From NCBI GenBank assembly GCA_965199815.1, contig CBDATE010000034.1, forward strand, positions 372,001 to 436,000: 64,000 bases of DNA, written 5' to 3'. The translations under genes were made by a program, and so were the position numbers. The notes beneath the pieces are model-generated. The model made no database searches, was not told the DNA's origin, and saw nothing but the letters and a program-made list of their open reading frames with translations. This document shows, in pieces, positions 49,449 to 56,843 of this stretch (position 1 is its first letter; each line of letters begins with the position of its first letter). This stretch comes from Azotimanducus sp965199815 (GTDB lineage Bacteria > Pseudomonadota > Gammaproteobacteria > Pseudomonadales > Azotimanducaceae).

Positions 49449-49454
49449 GCTGTG

Positions 49455-49565
49455 CTCGTTCACCGGATATGAGACTGCGGGGCGAGCGTGGCTTCCTGCT
49501 CTTTGCGGCGAGCGCGCGGACTCCGCCATCCCGGTAAGCGTTTCTTCCAGCCGATAGCATCAAGT
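49455..49565 (-). repeat. inverted, diverged copy of the coiled-coil unit spacer
   Basis: Read on the minus strand, this stretch aligns with the spacer in front of the coiled-coil copies: a GAAGAAACGCTTACC/GAAGCAACGCTACCC block, GGGATGG, a CGCGCGCTCGCCGCAA block, and then CTCATATCCGGTGAACGAGC (best match, over the last 24 bases at 49455-49478). It lies only 7 bases after the stop of the giant gene and is in opposite orientation to the copies on its left. Confidence 0.7.
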
Positions 49566-49668
49566 GCGGTGGCCTCCGAACGCATCCGGGGGCGTGGCTT
49601 CGTCAACCTGAATGGCAAGGAGTTCCTGTTGCCGGGAACGCTGCGGGGGGCGGCTTACAACTGCCAGT

Positions 49669-49688
49669 TTTCAGGGCACTCCCTGAAA
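49669..49688 (+). terminator. hairpin downstream of the giant gene
   Basis: TTTCAGGG and CCCTGAAA form a perfect 8-bp stem with a CACT loop. No T run follows, so it is only a candidate terminator or mRNA 3' stabiliser. Confidence 0.4.
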
Positions 49689-49689
49689 G

Positions 49690-50177
49690 AAATCAATCAA
49701 TCCTTACTCAGGCTCCGGTAGCCTCTCATCTGTTTGGACTGGTACACCTGCTTGAATAGCGAGGCACTTGTCACTTGTGACTATCCGGCGGGGATTGATC
49801 CCTTGTGTTTTCTCCGTCCTGAACATTGGACGGTCGAATCAGGCGAATCAGGCGAATCAGTAGCCAGCACACGAAAAGCAGCCCAAGATACAGCCGCAAC
49901 AGAGCGAGCTTGCACACTGCCCACAGCAGACCTGCAAGGCGGAGATAGGTACCGAGGAGAATGCCCGAACCTGCTCTTGATGGTGTGCTCGGTTTTGGCT
50001 CCCTGCGGTCGGGAAGGATGTGCGGTCGCATGAGTTGAACGGCCCCCTTGCGTTGTGTGCGTTTGCCAATTCTCGCCTGTGCAGGTGCGTTTGCATAGTT
50101 GATATTGACCTGATCCTGTGTGCGAATTGTCTGATTCTCGCGTGAGAAAGCGCCCTGTGAGCGCCAGCGTCATTCTC
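49690..50177. other. intergenic region without a supported gene
   Basis: I see no gene I can support here. A 9-bp GAATCAGGC repeat (three units, the last partial) lies at 49836-49860. A minus-strand frame at 49771-50031 encodes a very hydrophobic 86-aa peptide and a plus-strand frame at 49734-50033 encodes 99 aa. Neither has a convincing ribosome binding site or family resemblance. Confidence 0.5.
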
Positions 50178-50221
50178 GGACAAGACACACCAAGGGACAA
50201 GATACACCATACAGGCATAAT
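50178..50221 (+). promoter_or_regulatory. direct repeats and -10-like box upstream of the dehydrogenase gene
   Basis: GGACAAGAYACACCA occurs at 50178-50192 and 50195-50209 with one mismatch, a 17-bp period. CATAAT at 50216-50221 could be a -10 box. No good -35 element is present, which would suit an activator bound to the direct repeats. This is inferred and unproven. Confidence 0.3.
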
Positions 50222-50254
50222 AGTGATCATGAATCGTATTCGGAGGAGAATCTC

Positions 50255-51409
50255 TTGAAGCTCCAGCAGTGTCGCAATATCGAGGACTTGCGCCGACGAG
50301 CGCAAGCCAGGCTGCCCGCGCCCATGTTTCATTACATCGATGGTGGTGCGGATGACGAAATCAGTCTGCGTCGCAACACCGATGCCTTTGAAGACTACGA
50401 GTTGCTGCCGAATTATCTTCGCAACATTGACGATATCGATGTATCAACCCGTGTGCTCGGTGCCGATCTCGAGCTGCCGTTCTTTCTCTCGCCTACCGGA
50501 ATGTCGCGGTTGTTCCACCATGAGCGGGAACTCGCCGTGGCGCGCGCGGCTGAGAAGTTCGGCACCCTCTATTCGCTTTCCACGCTCGGCACCACCAGCA
50601 TCGAGCAGATTGCCGATGCCGTGAGTTGCCCAGCCATGTTTCAGGTGTACATCCTGCGTGACCGTGGCCTGACGCGCGAATTTGTCACGCGCTGCAAGGA
50701 AGCGGGGTTCACCGCACTGTGTCTGACGGTGGATACGCCGGTTGCGGGCAATCGTGAACGCGACTTCATACACGGCATGAGCATGCCACCGAAGTTTGGC
50801 TTCAAGAGCCTGTGGAGCTTCGCAACGCACCCTGGCTGGACATTCAATCTCATACGCCACAGCGACTTTCAACTCGCCAATGTCGCGCATCGGGTAGATG
50901 CACTTGGCAAGGGTGCCATGAGCCTCATCGAGTATGTGGACAGCCAGTTCGACCCCACAATCAACTGGAAGGATGCCGAATGGATTATCGGCGAATGGGG
51001 CGGCCCGTTTGCGATCAAGGGCCTGCAAACGCCCGAAGATGCGCGTCGCGCACTCGATGTGGGTGCCAGTGCCATCATGATTTCCAATCATGGCGGACGT
51101 CAGCTTGACAGCACACCGGCTCCCGTTGACTGCATCGCGCCCATGCGTGATGTCGTGGGAGATGCAATCGAACTGATTGTGGATGGTGGCGTACGCCGCG
51201 GTACGCACATCCTCAAGGCGCTTGCCCAGGGGGCCAACGCCTGTTCCGTTGGCCGCGCGTATCTCTACGGGCTCGGTGCCGGTGGCCAGGCGGGTGTCGA
51301 GCGGGCACTTGAGCTACTCAGTCAGGAACTGACCCGCAATATGGCCCTGCTTGGATGTCGCACCCTGGCCGAGGTCAATGCACACAAGGTGCGCTTGCGC
51401 ACTGGCTGA
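50255..51409 (+). CDS. lldD: FMN-dependent alpha-hydroxy-acid dehydrogenase (L-lactate dehydrogenase type)
   Basis: This 384-aa flavoenzyme oxidises an L-2-hydroxy acid, most likely L-lactate to pyruvate, passing electrons to the respiratory chain. The family's active-site residues are all present: Tyr27 (FHYIDGGADDE), Tyr132 (FQVYILRDRG), Asp160 (LTVDTPVAGNRERD), Lys255 (AIKGLQTPEDA), His279 and Arg282 (SNHGGRQLD). The FMN-phosphate segment (VDGGVRRGTHILKALAQGA, then GRAYLYGL) lies near 309-340. The length and the full span match LldD-type enzymes. The start is a TTG with GGAGGAG at 50242-50248, six bases upstream. An in-frame ATG further in would cut off Tyr27. The gene is alone on this strand and converges with the S46 peptidase gene. 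Substrate specificity within the family (lactate, mandelate, glycolate) cannot be fixed from sequence alone, and lactate is favoured by overall resemblance to LldD. Confidence 0.85.
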   Translation: MKLQQCRNIEDLRRRAQARLPAPMFHYIDGGADDEISLRRNTDAFEDYELLPNYLRNIDDIDVSTRVLGADLELPFFLSPTGMSRLFHHERELAVARAAEKFGTLYSLSTLGTTSIEQIADAVSCPAMFQVYILRDRGLTREFVTRCKEAGFTALCLTVDTPVAGNRERDFIHGMSMPPKFGFKSLWSFATHPGWTFNLIRHSDFQLANVAHRVDALGKGAMSLIEYVDSQFDPTINWKDAEWIIGEWGGPFAIKGLQTPEDARRALDVGASAIMISNHGGRQLDSTPAPVDCIAPMRDVVGDAIELIVDGGVRRGTHILKALAQGANACSVGRAYLYGLGAGGQAGVERALELLSQELTRNMALLGCRTLAEVNAHKVRLRTG

Positions 51410-51439
51410 GCGAGCGCCCGTCGCGCCTGGCGCGCTCAG
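51406..51439. terminator. hairpin shared by two convergent genes
   Basis: CTGAGCG...GCC pairs with GGCGCGCTCAG, with a two-base bulge. The stem contains the stop codons of both the dehydrogenase (51407-51409) and the S46 peptidase (51436-51438, minus strand). A bidirectional terminator is likely, although no T run is present. Confidence 0.5.
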
Positions 51440-53625
51440 GGCACCAGAGTCATCTCATCGACCAAGGCCGTGGCACCATCCACATACTCCATCACCCAGA
51501 GCATGTAGCGGGAGTCCACATGGATGCTGCGCGTGATGCGGGCATCAAAATCCCAGTCGGAGTTCACACTTTCGAGTGTGCCGTCAAATAGCAGGCCGAC
51601 CAGTTCTCCTCGCCCGTTGACAGTCGGCGAGCCGGAATTGCCACCGGTTGAATCCAGATCGCTGAGAAAATTCACCGCCACCGACCCCAGTGATTCGAGT
51701 GCGTAGTCGCCATATTGACCAGCGCGGATTTGATCGAGCTGCACACTCGGTGCATCGAATGGATGCTCGCCGCGATGCTTGTGCAGTATTCCTTCGAGGC
51801 GCGTGAAAGGCTCGTAGATCAGACCGTCCCGAGGCGAGCCGCCCATAACTCGCCCATAGGTTACGCGCAAGGTCGAGTTGGCATCCGGGTAGGCGGTGTG
51901 CCCTCCGGACTCCTGCCAGGCGATGATGGCCTGCATATACGCGGGTTCGAGCAGGCTGCGACGTCCGGCACGTGCTTCCTCAATCTCTTCGTGTGCGATT
52001 GTTGATGGATACAGGGCCACTGCGAGTTGCATGAAGGGGTCGTCGCTCGACTCCAGCGCTGCAAGGCTCGCATCCATGAGGGATGCGCGGATGTGCGCCT
52101 GGTCGAGTTGGGTGCGCTGGTAATAGCTGTCCAGCAGGCTGCTCAGTTCCGCGGCATCCAGCTTGTTATGCAAGCCCATGGCCGTGTTCAGATCGGAGGA
52201 CTGGTTCTGTGCGGGCTGTGCAAGGTAGGCCGACAGGAAGTGCTGCCATTCGGCCTTGTCCACATCGGGGTGATAGCGGCGCTCCAGACGAGCAAGACGC
52301 TCGCGAACAAATCGCAGGTCCCTGTCCTGATATCCGGGTTCGCGTTCTGCATCGGGTTTTTGTCGCTCTTGCGCAAGTCGATACAGTTCCTCGGCCACGC
52401 CGAGCAACTGGCTGCGGGTGGCATTCTCGAGCCAGTGGCGCTGTCTCTCTTCTTCGCCTGCCTCAGTGACCAGAGCGTCGAGCGCGGTGACCGCGCTTGC
52501 CAGCGATGCGGCATCCGGGTCTGAAGCGAGCCACTGCGCCAGACGCTCGTCACGCGCTGCGCGCCGCGTAATCAGGCCGCTCTTCCTGGCACCCTCGATC
52601 TGGCCTTCGGTATTCTTCAGATAATTGTTCAGACCAGCGAGTCGCGATTCGTACAGGATGCGCGCCTCGCTACCGGCCGGTGCGGCAGCTTCGATTACCC
52701 CAATCCATTCTCTCAGCAGGGAGGCTTGTTGCGGGTAATTCCACTCGAATGTGTGCTTGACGCGCGCGTGGCGGGCATAGCGGGAGGTGCTCCCAGGATA
52801 TCCCATCACCATCACGAAATCCCCGGCTTCAAGCCCGCCACTTGATACCTCGAGGTGATGCCGAGGCCGGAAGGGTCGGTTTTCGGGTGCGTAATCCGCG
52901 GGTGTACCGTCCGCGGACACATAGGCACGATAGAAGGCAAAGTCTCCGGTATGGCGTGGCCATTGCCAGTTGTCGATGTCACCCCCGAAGGCGCCGATTG
53001 CATCGGACGGCGAATAGACGATGCGCACATCGCGGATTTCCAGACGCTTGATGAGCTGATATTCAAGCCCGCCGAAGAAGGTCGCTACCCGACAGCGGTA
53101 GCCAGGATCAGATTCGCAGGATTTGACGAGTTCCTTGCGCCGCTGCTCGATTTGGTCGAATCGGTCGCGCGGTGCAAGCTCGGGAGCAAGCCCGTCCAGA
53201 ACCTGACTCGTGACATCTTGCACATCGGTGGTGACGAAGATGCGTGTGCCGGGCGCTGTACGCAGCTCTTCGTCCCGGGTGGCGGCGAGAAATCCGTCTT
53301 GCAGGTAATTGTGCTCGGGTGTCGAGTTGTATTGTACCGACCCTCTGGCGCAGTGGTGGTTGGTAACCACCAGTCCTTCCGGGGAGACGAAGGAAGCGGT
53401 ACAGCCGCCGAGAGAAATGATGGCTCCCATCGGAAAGTCCGTGAGGCGAGTGAGGGACTTCGCGTCCAATTCAAGGCCGGCGCGCTCGAGTTCATCGGCC
53501 ATGGAGGCCAGTTGGCCGGGCATGAACATGCCTTCTCCGGCGTGTGTGCCAGAAGCGATGAACAGTATCGTGGCACAGGCGATGATTCGAAGTGCGCCTG
53601 GCGGGGGCGGGGTGTCATGCATCAT
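51436..53625 (-). CDS. S46 family dipeptidyl-peptidase (DPP7-like), periplasmic
   Basis: This 729-aa serine exopeptidase of family S46 releases dipeptides from the N-terminus of peptides in the periplasm. A signal peptide is evident (hydrophobic ALRIIACATILFIAS, cleavage after THA near residue 29). The catalytic triad can be placed at His91 (VVTNHHCARG), Asp228 (WPRHTGDFAFYRAY) and Ser664 (TGGNSGSPTVNG). The residue 18 positions after the catalytic Ser is Gly682 (LLFDGTLES). In the family Gly here goes with DPP7-type preference for hydrophobic P1, whereas Arg goes with the DPP11 preference for Asp/Glu. The length (about 720 aa) is typical. The ATG at 53625 has GAGGAAC about seven bases upstream, and a second Met follows immediately. 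It diverges from threonine synthase and converges with the dehydrogenase. Peptide scavenging is the expected role. Confidence 0.9.
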   Translation of the reverse strand: MMHDTPPPPGALRIIACATILFIASGTHAGEGMFMPGQLASMADELERAGLELDAKSLTRLTDFPMGAIISLGGCTASFVSPEGLVVTNHHCARGSVQYNSTPEHNYLQDGFLAATRDEELRTAPGTRIFVTTDVQDVTSQVLDGLAPELAPRDRFDQIEQRRKELVKSCESDPGYRCRVATFFGGLEYQLIKRLEIRDVRIVYSPSDAIGAFGGDIDNWQWPRHTGDFAFYRAYVSADGTPADYAPENRPFRPRHHLEVSSGGLEAGDFVMVMGYPGSTSRYARHARVKHTFEWNYPQQASLLREWIGVIEAAAPAGSEARILYESRLAGLNNYLKNTEGQIEGARKSGLITRRAARDERLAQWLASDPDAASLASAVTALDALVTEAGEEERQRHWLENATRSQLLGVAEELYRLAQERQKPDAEREPGYQDRDLRFVRERLARLERRYHPDVDKAEWQHFLSAYLAQPAQNQSSDLNTAMGLHNKLDAAELSSLLDSYYQRTQLDQAHIRASLMDASLAALESSDDPFMQLAVALYPSTIAHEEIEEARAGRRSLLEPAYMQAIIAWQESGGHTAYPDANSTLRVTYGRVMGGSPRDGLIYEPFTRLEGILHKHRGEHPFDAPSVQLDQIRAGQYGDYALESLGSVAVNFLSDLDSTGGNSGSPTVNGRGELVGLLFDGTLESVNSDWDFDARITRSIHVDSRYMLWVMEYVDGATALVDEMTLVP

Positions 53626-53859
53626 TCATGTTCCTCGAGTGAAGGGAGGCGTGAAGGTTCTATCTCGAATTGTCTGCTGCCTTGGTGTCAGAGATGTATT
53701 TTCACAGATTTTGCCGCGGCCTGTTTCTGCCTGTACGGCAAGGCAGTGCGCTATCATCCTGTTATCAGCCTCCCGTCACACAGTGTCCTGCTCGATTACC
53801 TTGTCAACCGCCTGGCAATATGTTGCCCCACCTGAAATGCCTTGCCTGAAGTCCATCCC
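53626..53859. other. divergent intergenic region between the S46 peptidase and threonine synthase genes
   Basis: These 234 bp must hold the promoters of both divergent genes. A GAGGAA ribosome binding site for the peptidase lies on the minus strand next to 53633. I could not identify a convincing -35/-10 pair for either gene, and there is no gene in it. Confidence 0.5.
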
Positions 53860-55239
53860 ATGCGCTATCTGAGTTCGCGCGGCAAGACACCGCTCATGAC
53901 CTTCGATCAGGCAGTGCTTGAAGGACTTGCGCCGGATGGCGGCCTGCTGTTGCCCGAACGCATTCCCTGGGTTGGCGATAAACTCGCTGATTTTGCAGAC
54001 CTTTCCTACATGGAGTTCTGCCGCATATTTATCAGGCATCTGTGTTCGCATGACCTTGATCTGTCAGCGCTCATCAAGCGAGCCTACAGCACGTTTGATA
54101 CACCTGATGTCGTTGCCTTTCGTGAGCTTGAAGATGTCACCTTGCTGGAACTCTTTCACGGCCCCACGCTCGCCTTCAAGGATATCGCCCTGCAATTTCT
54201 CGGTCATCTGTTTGAGCGGTTGCTCGAACGCAGTGGACGGGCACTCAACATTCTTGGTGCTACCAGTGGCGATACCGGCAGCGCGGCGATTCACGCCATC
54301 GCTGGCCGTGAGGCCATGCGTATCTTCATACTCTATCCACGTGGTCGGGTGAGCCGCTTGCAGGAGCAGCAGATGATCTCGGTACGCTCCCCCAATGTGT
54401 CATGTCTGGTGGTCGATGGCAGCTTCGATGACTGTCAGTATTTGGTCAAGACGCTGTTTGCAGACCTCGATTTCAAGCAGGCGATGAGCCTCGGCGCGGT
54501 CAATTCCGTGAATTGGGCGCGCATTCTGGCGCAAGCCGTGTATTACGGTTATGCGGCTATGCGGTCAGGGCGCGGCAGGCCCATCATTCCGGTGGTGCCG
54601 ACTGGCAATTTCGGCAACATCTTCTCCGGATATCTCGCCATGCGCATGGGTTTCCCGATTGCGCGCCTCGTGCTGGCCACTAACGAGAACGACATTCTCG
54701 CGCGCTTCCTGTCGTCCGGCCTCTACAAGAGAGGCCGTGTACAGCCCACCGAAAGCCCGTCCATGGACATACAGTCGGCGAGCAACATCGAGCGTCTTCT
54801 CTACTACCAGTTCGATGAGGACGGAGACCGGGTCTCGGATTTCATGGCGCGGTTTGCGCGCGAAGGGGAGGCGCGTCTCGAAGTACGCGAACAGGCGCAC
54901 TTCAGAGATGCCATCATGGGTGTTCGTGTGGACAGGGAAGAAATGCGCGCCTGTATCCGGCAGGTGTATGAAAGCACTGGCTATCTGGTGGACCCGCACA
55001 CAGCCATCGGTGTGGCGGCGGCGCGCAAGGTGCGCTCGGCATTGCCATCGGGTACGCCCGTGTGTCTGGCCACCGCGCATCCGGCCAAATTCCCCGAAAC
55101 GATTGAGCAGATTACCGGTGAGTGGGTCACGCATCCGAGGCTCGAAGCGATCGTTCAGGGGGCTGGCCGCGCGACCGGGATGTCGGTCAGCCTGGATGCC
55201 TTGAAAGCGCATATCAGCGCTCGTGTGAGCGCTGATTGA
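53860..55239 (+). CDS. thrC: threonine synthase
   Basis: A 459-aa PLP-dependent enzyme converting O-phospho-L-homoserine to L-threonine in the cytoplasm, the last step of threonine biosynthesis. The N-terminus MRYLSSRGKTPLMTFDQAVL with APDGGLLLPE is the classic threonine synthase start, so the ATG at 53860 is preferred over an in-frame TTG at 53842. The Schiff-base lysine is Lys107 in LELFHGPTLAFKDIALQFLG. The phosphate-binding segment ATSGDTGSAA and the VPTGNFGNIFSGY block of the large bacterial (E. coli-like) type are present. The length fits that type. The ribosome binding site is weak (TGAAG). The gene stands without thrA or thrB. Only 27 bases separate its stop from the first gene of the AAA/nuclease array, with no hairpin seen, so read-through into the array is plausible. 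Confidence 0.93.
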   Translation: MRYLSSRGKTPLMTFDQAVLEGLAPDGGLLLPERIPWVGDKLADFADLSYMEFCRIFIRHLCSHDLDLSALIKRAYSTFDTPDVVAFRELEDVTLLELFHGPTLAFKDIALQFLGHLFERLLERSGRALNILGATSGDTGSAAIHAIAGREAMRIFILYPRGRVSRLQEQQMISVRSPNVSCLVVDGSFDDCQYLVKTLFADLDFKQAMSLGAVNSVNWARILAQAVYYGYAAMRSGRGRPIIPVVPTGNFGNIFSGYLAMRMGFPIARLVLATNENDILARFLSSGLYKRGRVQPTESPSMDIQSASNIERLLYYQFDEDGDRVSDFMARFAREGEARLEVREQAHFRDAIMGVRVDREEMRACIRQVYESTGYLVDPHTAIGVAAARKVRSALPSGTPVCLATAHPAKFPETIEQITGEWVTHPRLEAIVQGAGRATGMSVSLDALKAHISARVSAD

Positions 55240-55266
55240 GCAGTCGTTCGGCGGAATCGACAGACC

Positions 55267-56703
55267 ATGAAAAAGAAGCTTCCCATCGGCATTCAGACCT
55301 TCCGAACGATTCGCGAGGAGGGCTACTACTATGTGGACAAGACTGCGTGGGCACAGCGACTGGAGGCGGAGGGTACGCATTACTTTCTGTCGCGTCCGCG
55401 GCGCTTTGGCAAGAGTTTGTTCCTTGATACGTTGAAGGAACTGTTCGAGGGCAGTGAGGAACTGTTCAGGGGGCTGGCCATCCACGGGGATTGGGACTGG
55501 TCGGTGCGCTATCCGGTGGTGCGGCTCAGCTTCGGGTCGGGCAACTTCAAGAAGCCTGGGTCCGTGTGTACAAGCCTGATGGCGCAGTTGGATACCGCCG
55601 AGCAGAAGATTTCGGTGGAGCTGCGTTATGACACGGCACCGGAGCGCTTCGGCTACCTGATTCGCACCCTGCATGAGCACACGGGTCAGCGCGTGGTGGT
55701 GCTGGTGGATGAATATGACAAGCCCATTCTGGATGCACTGGAGACACCGGAGGTGGCGCGCGCCAACCGTGATTTCCTGCGTGGGCTCTACGCCGTCATC
55801 AAGGACAGCGACGCACACATCAAATTCACCTTCCTCACAGGTGTGAGCAAGTTCTCCAAGGTCAGCCTGTTCTCGGGACTTAATAATCTGTGGGACCTTA
55901 CTCTGGACCCGGACTATTCGGTCATCTGTGGCTACACGGACCGCGACCTCGACGAGGTGTTCGCTGCGGAACTGCCCGGTCTCGACCGGCAAGCTATCCG
56001 CGACTGGTACAACGGCTACAACTGGCTTGGCGAGGACAAGGTGTACAACCCCTTTGATGTGCTCAAACTCTTCCGCGCCCGCAAGTTCAAGCCCTGGTGG
56101 TTCGAGACCGGTTCTCCGACCTTCCTGATCGATATGCTGGTCAAGCGCGGGGTGAGCCCGCTACGGCTGGACGACATGATCGCTAACGAAGGGCTGCTGT
56201 CCACCTTTGATGTGGAGGACATGGCCACCGAGGCGCTGCTGTTCCAGACAGGGTACCTGACCATCAAGGAGGTTGATGAGGACGAGGGCAGCACTGATTA
56301 CCGGCTGGGCTATCCGAATCGTGAGGTGCGCCTGAGTTTGAACAGAATTCTGCTGGAGCAGCTGACGGGGAAGAGCACTCACAGTGCAGACGCGAAGAGG
56401 TTGCGCGAGCTGCTGGCGGCGGGCAACACCGATGGACTCGAGGCGCACCTTGAAGCCTTCTACGACAACATTCCGTACGAATGGCACACCAACACCAACA
56501 TGGCTCGCTTCGAGGGATACTTTGCGAGCGTGTTCTATGCCCATTTCGCGGCCGCTCTGGGTTCTGCCACCATCACGGTGGAGGACAGCAGCAGTCGTGG
56601 GCGGGCTGACCTGACGGTACGCCTTGCCGAACGGGTGTACATCTTCGAGTTCAAGGTGGTGGAGCGAGCCGGGGCAGGGCGCGGCCATGGCGCAGCTGCG
56701 TGA
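55267..56703 (+). CDS. AAA-ATPase-like / PD-(D/E)XK nuclease protein, array copy 1 (3' frameshift)
   Basis: First of seven tandem relatives in the AAA-ATPase_like (PF09820) plus PD-(D/E)XK (PF08011) family, whose cellular role is not established. This frame encodes 478 aa. It carries a P-loop variant (SRPRRFGKS, residues 42-50), a Walker B (VVVLVDEYD, about 144-152), and the nuclease signature (GRADL followed by FEFK) near the C-terminus. One inserted G in the GCAGGGCGCGG stretch near 56680 shifts the frame and ends it as RAGAGRGHGAAA. The homologous tail (ERNYANKYQ ... FKAERA) continues in the next frame to 56815. The catalytic residues are therefore kept but the last 40 or so residues are lost. 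Its variable segment between Walker A and Walker B starts SGNFKKPGSVCTSL. There is no Shine-Dalgarno sequence at the ATG. The spacer ATCGACAGACC before it is common to the array. Confidence 0.8.
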   Translation: MKKKLPIGIQTFRTIREEGYYYVDKTAWAQRLEAEGTHYFLSRPRRFGKSLFLDTLKELFEGSEELFRGLAIHGDWDWSVRYPVVRLSFGSGNFKKPGSVCTSLMAQLDTAEQKISVELRYDTAPERFGYLIRTLHEHTGQRVVVLVDEYDKPILDALETPEVARANRDFLRGLYAVIKDSDAHIKFTFLTGVSKFSKVSLFSGLNNLWDLTLDPDYSVICGYTDRDLDEVFAAELPGLDRQAIRDWYNGYNWLGEDKVYNPFDVLKLFRARKFKPWWFETGSPTFLIDMLVKRGVSPLRLDDMIANEGLLSTFDVEDMATEALLFQTGYLTIKEVDEDEGSTDYRLGYPNREVRLSLNRILLEQLTGKSTHSADAKRLRELLAAGNTDGLEAHLEAFYDNIPYEWHTNTNMARFEGYFASVFYAHFAAALGSATITVEDSSSRGRADLTVRLAERVYIFEFKVVERAGAGRGHGAAA

Positions 56704-56815
56704 GCGCAACTATGCGAACAAGTACCAGATGCTCGGCAAGTCGATACATCTGGTAGCGGTCGAGTTCAGCAGCGAATCGCGCAATCTGGTGAGATTCAAG
56801 GCAGAGCGGGCGTGA
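56704..56815 (+). pseudogene. out-of-frame C-terminal tail of array copy 1
   Basis: Read in the neighbouring frame, these bases encode the tail found in full-length copy 3 (ERNYANKYQ, VEFSSESRNLV, FKAERA, stop at 56815). A single-base insertion separates it from its gene. It is listed so that the copy 1 boundary is clear. Confidence 0.8.
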
Positions 56816-56843
56816 CCTTGGTGATTTACGGTATCGACAGACC

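Noticed and set aside
4050..49448. Type I (RTX) secretion of the giant protein
   Set aside because: No GGxGxDxxx nonapeptide repeats and no neighbouring ABC transporter or membrane-fusion gene. A signal peptide and a barrel support type Va instead.
49771..50031. Hydrophobic 86-aa minus-strand peptide in the intergenic region
   Set aside because: Although membrane-like, it has no ribosome binding site or family resemblance and overlaps a simple 9-bp repeat, so it was not called as a gene.
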